Assembly: GCA_023461135.1 (NCBI GenBank)
Contig: JAEWNX010000258.1
Coordinates: forward strand, 1 to 6,231
Source: Pseudomonadota bacterium
Lineage (GTDB): Bacteria > Pseudomonadota > Alphaproteobacteria > Caulobacterales > Aquidulcibacteraceae
DNA: 6,231 nucleotides
Direction of reading: 5' to 3'
Numbering within the stretch: the stretch's first letter is position 1; every line of letters starts with the position of its first letter. Made by a program: the position numbers and the translations under genes. Positions 5,378-6,231 of the stretch are shown one piece after another. Below the pieces are notes generated by a model, which had not been told where the DNA came from, made no database searches, and saw nothing but the letters and a program-made list of their open reading frames with translations.

Positions 5378-5392
5378 AGGCGCGTTCTGCCC

Positions 5393-5788
5393 ATGACCGA
5401 TCTTCCCCCTTCGCTCGATGACGTCGGCCGCCTGGCCCATGAGGCATGGCAGGCAATGCCGCGTACTTTCCGCGAACTCGCCGGCGACGTGATCTTCCGC
5501 ATCGAGGAGTGTGCGAGCGAAGACGTGCTGGCTGAACTCGGCATCGACGATCCATTCGAACTCACGGGTCTCTATCACGGCGTAGATCTCACGCAGCGAT
5601 CGATCATGGACCCCGCGCCGTCGGCGCCGATCGTGTTTCTTTATCGCCGCGCCATTCTGGATGAATGGATCGAGCGAGGAGAGGTGAGCCTTCGCGATCT
5701 GGTCGCTCACGTGCTGGTGCACGAGATAGGGCACCATTTCGGGCTCAGCGATGAGGCGATGGACGCGATCCTCGATCAGACCGAGTAG
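5393..5788 (+). CDS. Minimal zincin-type metallopeptidase (PF06262 / DUF1025 family)
   Basis: This 131-residue protein carries the zinc-protease motif HExxHxxGxxD as HEIGHHFGLSD: H110, E111, H114 and D120. The family hallmarks upstream are also present: LTGLYHGVDLTQRS (57-70), IVFLYRRAILDEW (80-92) and LVAHVLVHE (103-111). The length is normal for this family of very small metallopeptidases, whose substrates are not known. There is no signal peptide, so it is expected in the cytoplasm. The start ATG at 5393 gives the usual N-terminus (SLDDVGRLAHEAWQAMP). Only a weak AGG (5378-5380) precedes it. The Kazal lipoprotein gene follows after 19 bases on the same strand, so the two are probably co-transcribed. 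All metal ligands and the catalytic Glu are present, so an active enzyme is likely, though activity is inferred. Confidence 0.9.
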   Translation: MTDLPPSLDDVGRLAHEAWQAMPRTFRELAGDVIFRIEECASEDVLAELGIDDPFELTGLYHGVDLTQRSIMDPAPSAPIVFLYRRAILDEWIERGEVSLRDLVAHVLVHEIGHHFGLSDEAMDAILDQTE

Positions 5789-5807
5789 AAGACGTGAGGG
5801 AGGTCCT

Positions 5808-6167
5808 ATGAAGGCGCATCTAATCTTGGCGATGATGCTGCTTGCGCTTGCGAGCTGCACGCAACCGACGACGACGGATACGACGACCCCCTCTGAACCT
5901 CCGGCGCGCATGGCAGCGGCGCAAGGTCAGATGTGTGGAGGCATCGCCGGCATTGCCTGCGGCGAAGGTCTCTACTGCACCTACGAAGCCGGCCACTGCG
6001 GCGCAACGGACCAGTCCGGCACATGCCAGCCGCGGCCGGAAATCTGCACGGAAGAGTATCGCCCCGTTTGCGGTTGCGACGGCCAGACCTATGGCAACGC
6101 CTGCAACGCAGCAGCGGCGGGCGTCAGCGTCGCCTCGCAAGGCGAATGCGCGCCGCGCACACCGTAA
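5808..6167 (+). CDS. Cys-rich lipoprotein with Kazal-type domain
   Basis: This 119-residue protein starts with a lipoprotein signal MKAHLILAMMLLALASC (lipobox L14-A15-S16-C17; Thr at +2, so outer-membrane sorting is likely). A Thr/Pro-rich linker runs from 18 to 40. Ten more cysteines follow at 43, 51, 57, 64, 73, 80, 88, 90, 99 and 114. Residues 80-114 are a Kazal-type fold, the class of serine protease inhibitors, with EYRPVCGCDGQTYGNACNA (83-101) matching C-x7-C-x6-Y-x3-C. The next canonical Cys is replaced by Ala, and C90 is extra. Residues 43-73 form a second Cys-rich module (CGGIAGIACGEGLYC) that I cannot name. The start ATG at 5808 has a strong ribosome binding site, GAGGGAGG, 4 bases upstream. 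The gene lies 19 bases after the metallopeptidase gene and just before a strong hairpin. Protease inhibition is possible but unproven; many bacterial Kazal domains have no known target. Confidence 0.9.
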   Translation: MKAHLILAMMLLALASCTQPTTTDTTTPSEPPARMAAAQGQMCGGIAGIACGEGLYCTYEAGHCGATDQSGTCQPRPEICTEEYRPVCGCDGQTYGNACNAAAAGVSVASQGECAPRTP

Positions 6168-6186
6168 GCGTTGCTGTTTAACAACA

Positions 6187-6209
6187 CGGCGGCGCGCTTC
6201 GCGCCGCCG
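6187..6209. terminator. GC-rich hairpin after the Kazal lipoprotein gene
   Basis: CGGCGGCGC (6187-6195) pairs perfectly with GCGCCGCCG (6201-6209). An inner G-C pair (6196 with 6200) leaves a CTT loop, giving a 10-bp stem 19 bases after the stop. On the plus strand no T run follows. On the minus strand it is followed by GTGTTGTTAAA, which is somewhat T-rich, so it may also serve a convergent gene beyond the window. The last 22 bases (6210-6231) hold nothing I can identify. Confidence 0.5.
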
Positions 6210-6231
6210 CAGAACTTGAGCGCGGCGTTCA

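Noticed and set aside
6168..6231. C-terminus of a minus-strand gene entering from beyond the window
   Set aside because: Minus-strand frames are open near the edge, but the visible part is too short to recognise and coincides with a GC hairpin.

Overview
The window is GC-rich, gene-dense chromosomal DNA from an alphaproteobacterium. I would guess a Caulobacterales/Hyphomonadaceae-type organism. The evidence is a cobS / J-domain protein / bolA neighbourhood, an MmcB-type nuclease-fold DNA repair protein, and a split DUF1214/DUF1254 gene pair, all familiar from that class. Eleven protein genes fill almost the whole window. I see no rRNA, tRNA, CRISPR array, insertion sequence or phage gene, and no stretch over about 160 bases without a gene.

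Layout. Positions 1-161 (minus) hold the N-terminus of CobS, cut by the window edge. A 97-base gap with a 14-bp tandem repeat separates it from a minus-strand J-domain protein with an N-terminal Cys/His module (259-885). Divergent from that, on the plus strand, come a BolA-family protein (943-1221) and a translationally coupled pair of membrane-anchored DUF1214 (1243-1833) and DUF1254 (1830-2351) proteins. The DUF1254 gene meets mmcB (2348-2776, minus) tail to tail, with overlapping stop codons. mmcB is divergent from a plus-strand lipoprotein gene (2857-3537). That gene converges on a minus-strand ferritin-like di-iron protein gene (3559-4722).

The 160-base region 4723-4882 is the longest gap. 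It carries a terminator-like palindrome, a long inverted repeat and a possible promoter. It is followed by a second small lipoprotein gene on the minus strand (4883-5332). A 60-base divergent region with a clear GTTGCA-N10-TGCAAC dyad separates this from a plus-strand pair: a minimal zinc metallopeptidase (5393-5788) and a Cys-rich Kazal-type lipoprotein (5808-6167). A strong GC hairpin closes that unit.

How the genes fit together. The left third suggests cobalt chelation (CobS) and iron-sulfur/chaperone functions (BolA, J-protein). The centre contains membrane/periplasmic proteins of unknown role and a DNA repair protein. The right third combines a di-iron enzyme of unknown substrate, three envelope lipoproteins across the centre and right, and a protease next to a protease-inhibitor fold. 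I do not see a convincing new multi-gene system. The points most worth checking are the divergent-promoter dyad, the Kazal/metallopeptidase pair, the split DUF1214/DUF1254 pair, and the di-iron protein with its unusual upstream region.
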